DNA from: Brevibacillus fortis
GTDB taxonomy: Bacteria; Bacillota; Bacilli; Brevibacillales; Brevibacillaceae
Length of the DNA stretch: 64,000 bases
NCBI RefSeq assembly: GCF_003013395.1
Contig: NZ_PXZM01000033.1
Coordinates: 1-64,000, forward strand
Direction: 5' to 3'
The first letter of the stretch is position 1; every line of letters begins with the position of its first letter. Positions 62,019 through 64,000 of this stretch are shown here, piece after piece. A program made the position numbers and the translations under genes. The notes beneath the pieces are model-generated. The model was not told the origin of the DNA and made no database searches. It saw only the letters and a program-made list of their open reading frames with translations.

Positions 62019-64000
62019 TTAAATGGTACCCTCGTCAAAATCCGCTGCGAGATCCTCCGTTGCCTGTGTGCTCGTCTTGATCAGCTCAGCTAGGGTGCAA
62101 ATCGTGGAAGCTTCAAACAAGCTTTGCAGAGACAAATCAATCTGGTATCTCTCTCTCAAAAGATTGAGGCATTGGATCGCGCGCAATGAGTCTCCACCCC
62201 GTGCAAAAAAGCTATCGTGGATGCCGATTTCCCCTACACCAAGCACCTCTTCCCAGACGCTTGCGAGCTTGACTTCGAGCTCGTTGGAAGGTGCTACATG
62301 CGTCTTTTTCGGCATGCTTGCCTTTCTTTTGCCAAGCTTTGTGATTGCTTTTCGATCTACTTTTCCATTGGCAGATAGAGGCAGTTCATCTAGCAGCACG
62401 TACTCGCTTGGCACCATGTAGTCAGGCAAGCTATTCCGCAGGGCTTCGGACAACTTTTCTGGCTGGAACAAACGAACTACTTCCGGTGCTTGCGCCACAA
62501 TCAGATGGCGATCGAACGCCTCTGCGGCCTGACCTTTATCCGGAATGGCAAGGACGTTGGTGAAGCCTTGTTTTTCCAAGCACGCTCGCCATTGCTCTAC
62601 TGTAAACAGCGGAAGATGATTGGCTTTGCGCTCATCCTCCAGATGGCTAAACCCATCCTCGAAGAAGCCGACAGTGGTTAGCAGCAGACGACTGTTGCGA
62701 GTCGACTCAACCAGGAACAGAAGTCCCCCAGGTGCGAGCAGCCCTTTCAAGTTCGCAAGGGTTTTCCCTATATCACGAGCGCGATGCAGCGTATTGTCCG
62801 CAACAATGACGTCAAACGAATGCGGCTCATAGCCTTGCGCAAGCGGTGCTACGTTCATGTCAAGCTGACCGTATTCCAGCGGGGCCTGCTCTCCCCACTC
62901 CTTCTTTGCCCTGTCGGTAAAAAAGGAAGATTCGTCGACGTACAAATAACGACTGCGTTCTGCTGGCAAGGTGGACACCAGCGTTTGCGTCAAGCTTCCG
63001 GCTCTCGTGCCAAGCTCTAGCACCCGCAGTGTCTTGTCAGACGGATGGTGGTTTACGATGCTGCCAAGCACCGTCCCGGCAAGACTTTTGTAAAACTCCC
63101 GCGTCAGGTCAAATCGGCTCAATCCCGCAGGTGTTAAGAAGGCATCTTCTGCTAGAAATAGCTCCAGCGGATCGAGCTCACCGGTTAACAGACCAATAAA
63201 CAACGGATAGTCGCGACGGAAGACAGCTTCGAGCTCTCGTGCTGATTCCGTACGAAGCGAAGGAGCTGACAGAACCTCATCCGGCACACCTTCATGCAAG
63301 GAACGCAGACTTATGTACGTACCCGCAGCGTGTTTTTCCAGCAAGCCCTCTTCTACTAGCACTTCCAGCCAATGCGCAAGCAAGGTCTGATAACGCGGAT
63401 GAATCTGAAAACGATTCATGAGCTCCGTGATCGAAGCGCTGTCTCCTACTTGCGAGAACATTCCCATATGCACAAGCGTGTGGCACATGTAGGCGGTGCT
63501 TACACGGTCAGCCTCCATCAGGAATTGTGTGACGGCTTCCAAATCGACACTCGTCGCGGGAATGGTATCGGCCTGCGCGTGACCCATGCTGTTGATTGCC
63601 TGCCAACGAGCAGCACTTGCAGCGGGATCGGCTTGCTCTGTTTCGAATAACGTGGAATCCTTTTGGCGATCCAGCACCACATACCCGACCAAGCGCTTTT
63701 CATCCACTCCATCATCTGGCACAGCCACGACAACGTCTTTGAGCCCGTCATGACGCTTCAGTGCCGTCTCGATCTCGCCCAGCTCAATCCGATGCCCTCT
63801 GATTTTCACCTGGAAATCTTCCCGACCGAGAAACTCCAGCGTGCCATCTGGTAAGTAACGGCCCAAATCCCCCGTGCGGTACAGTCGTTCTCCTGTCCGC
63901 GGATGCGTGATGAATTTCTCATTCGTCTTGTTTTCATCTCTCCAATAGCCTTTGGCGAGCCCAATGCCACTTATTAATAGCTGTCCCGGCACCCAAATAG
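62019..64000 (-). CDS. NRPS, C-terminal part: A(MT/E-like)-PCP (runs off window)
   Basis: The frame is open to the right edge; the visible 660 residues start at A7 (WVPGQLLISGIGLAKGYW) and A8 (VKIRGHRIELGEIE). Next comes a full-length embedded methyltransferase-like domain (about 170-480 of the visible part; motif I LELGTRAGSLTQ, altered from GAGTG), then A10 (LPLSANGKVDRKAI), and a PCP (GGDSLRAIQCL). There is no TE. The layout equals the end of PchE/HMWP2, where the altered domain acts as epimerase. Its A-domain code lies outside the window. It is upstream of the saccharopine dehydrogenase-like gene by 107 bp. Confidence 0.88.
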   Translation of the reverse strand, partial: IWVPGQLLISGIGLAKGYWRDENKTNEKFITHPRTGERLYRTGDLGRYLPDGTLEFLGREDFQVKIRGHRIELGEIETALKRHDGLKDVVVAVPDDGVDEKRLVGYVVLDRQKDSTLFETEQADPAASAARWQAINSMGHAQADTIPATSVDLEAVTQFLMEADRVSTAYMCHTLVHMGMFSQVGDSASITELMNRFQIHPRYQTLLAHWLEVLVEEGLLEKHAAGTYISLRSLHEGVPDEVLSAPSLRTESARELEAVFRRDYPLFIGLLTGELDPLELFLAEDAFLTPAGLSRFDLTREFYKSLAGTVLGSIVNHHPSDKTLRVLELGTRAGSLTQTLVSTLPAERSRYLYVDESSFFTDRAKKEWGEQAPLEYGQLDMNVAPLAQGYEPHSFDVIVADNTLHRARDIGKTLANLKGLLAPGGLLFLVESTRNSRLLLTTVGFFEDGFSHLEDERKANHLPLFTVEQWRACLEKQGFTNVLAIPDKGQAAEAFDRHLIVAQAPEVVRLFQPEKLSEALRNSLPDYMVPSEYVLLDELPLSANGKVDRKAITKLGKRKASMPKKTHVAPSNELEVKLASVWEEVLGVGEIGIHDSFFARGGDSLRAIQCLNLLRERYQIDLSLQSLFEASTICTLAELIKTSTQATEDLAADFDEGTI

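Overview
The window looks like chromosomal DNA of a Brevibacillus-type, spore-forming member of the Bacillales. This is inferred from two germinant-receptor operons, strong AGGAGG-type ribosome sites, LexA (DinR)- and CtsR-type boxes, a guanine riboswitch on xpt-pbuX, ClpE, FosB, a DynA-type dynamin and mid-range GC. Assignment to the genus is an inference; no database search was run.

Layout: 1-1132 is the left part of an IS200/IS605 (IS608-like) element that cuts a MocR-type regulator gene. 1800-6071 holds a GNAT acetyltransferase and a dynamin pair (a split DynA). 6293-10356 is the first ger operon (A, B, C and a 50-aa membrane protein). 10424-16218 has a DJ-1/PfpI protein, a very large hybrid histidine kinase, a deletion junction joining truncated rlmH to a truncated GNAT gene, and a REC-winged helix-BTAD response regulator. 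16399-16572 has tRNA-Leu(CAA) and tRNA-Pro(TGG). 17366-21097 has fosB, a globin-MCP-CZB oxygen/zinc-type chemosensor and a trypsin-like protease. 21242-22695 is nearly gene-free and is filled by about 200-bp fold-back repeats of two sequence families. 22775-25023 is the riboswitch-controlled xpt-pbuX operon. 25179-29335 has rsgA and an MFS transporter, each behind a short leader ORF with an overlapping hairpin, and a LexA-box-controlled WYL protein. 29389-31302 is ycnJ-ycnI (copper). 32367-36063 is a second ger operon with a good sigma-G-like promoter. 36217-39962 is potABCD. 40154-47749 has an EamA/MocR pair, a DedA-like protein, clpE with five CtsR heptads, and a TetR/MFS pair with two matching operators. 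47925-50130 is an AT-rich patch (OYE, ArsR, gene remnants). 50131-53392 has rbsK, endonuclease V, a DUF2185 protein and a hydrolase.

53572-64000 is the 3' part of a thiazoline-forming NRPS operon on the minus strand, running off the right edge. Transcription order is: an NRPS with A(MT/E-like)-PCP end, a saccharopine-dehydrogenase-like reductase, a fusion of a PchG/Irp3-type thiazolinyl imide reductase with a methyltransferase, and a terminal TubC-Cy-A(Cys)-PCP-TE module. The enzyme set matches pyochelin/yersiniabactin-type chemistry (Cys cyclisation, ring reduction, N-methylation, thioesterase release). The methyltransferase normally embedded in the last A domain is degenerate there, and an intact one is fused to the reductase.

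The items most worth a second look are this rearranged NRPS pathway, the two families of fold-back elements, the leader-ORF/hairpin arrangements before rsgA and the MFS gene, the LexA-box WYL gene and the rlmH/GNAT junction.
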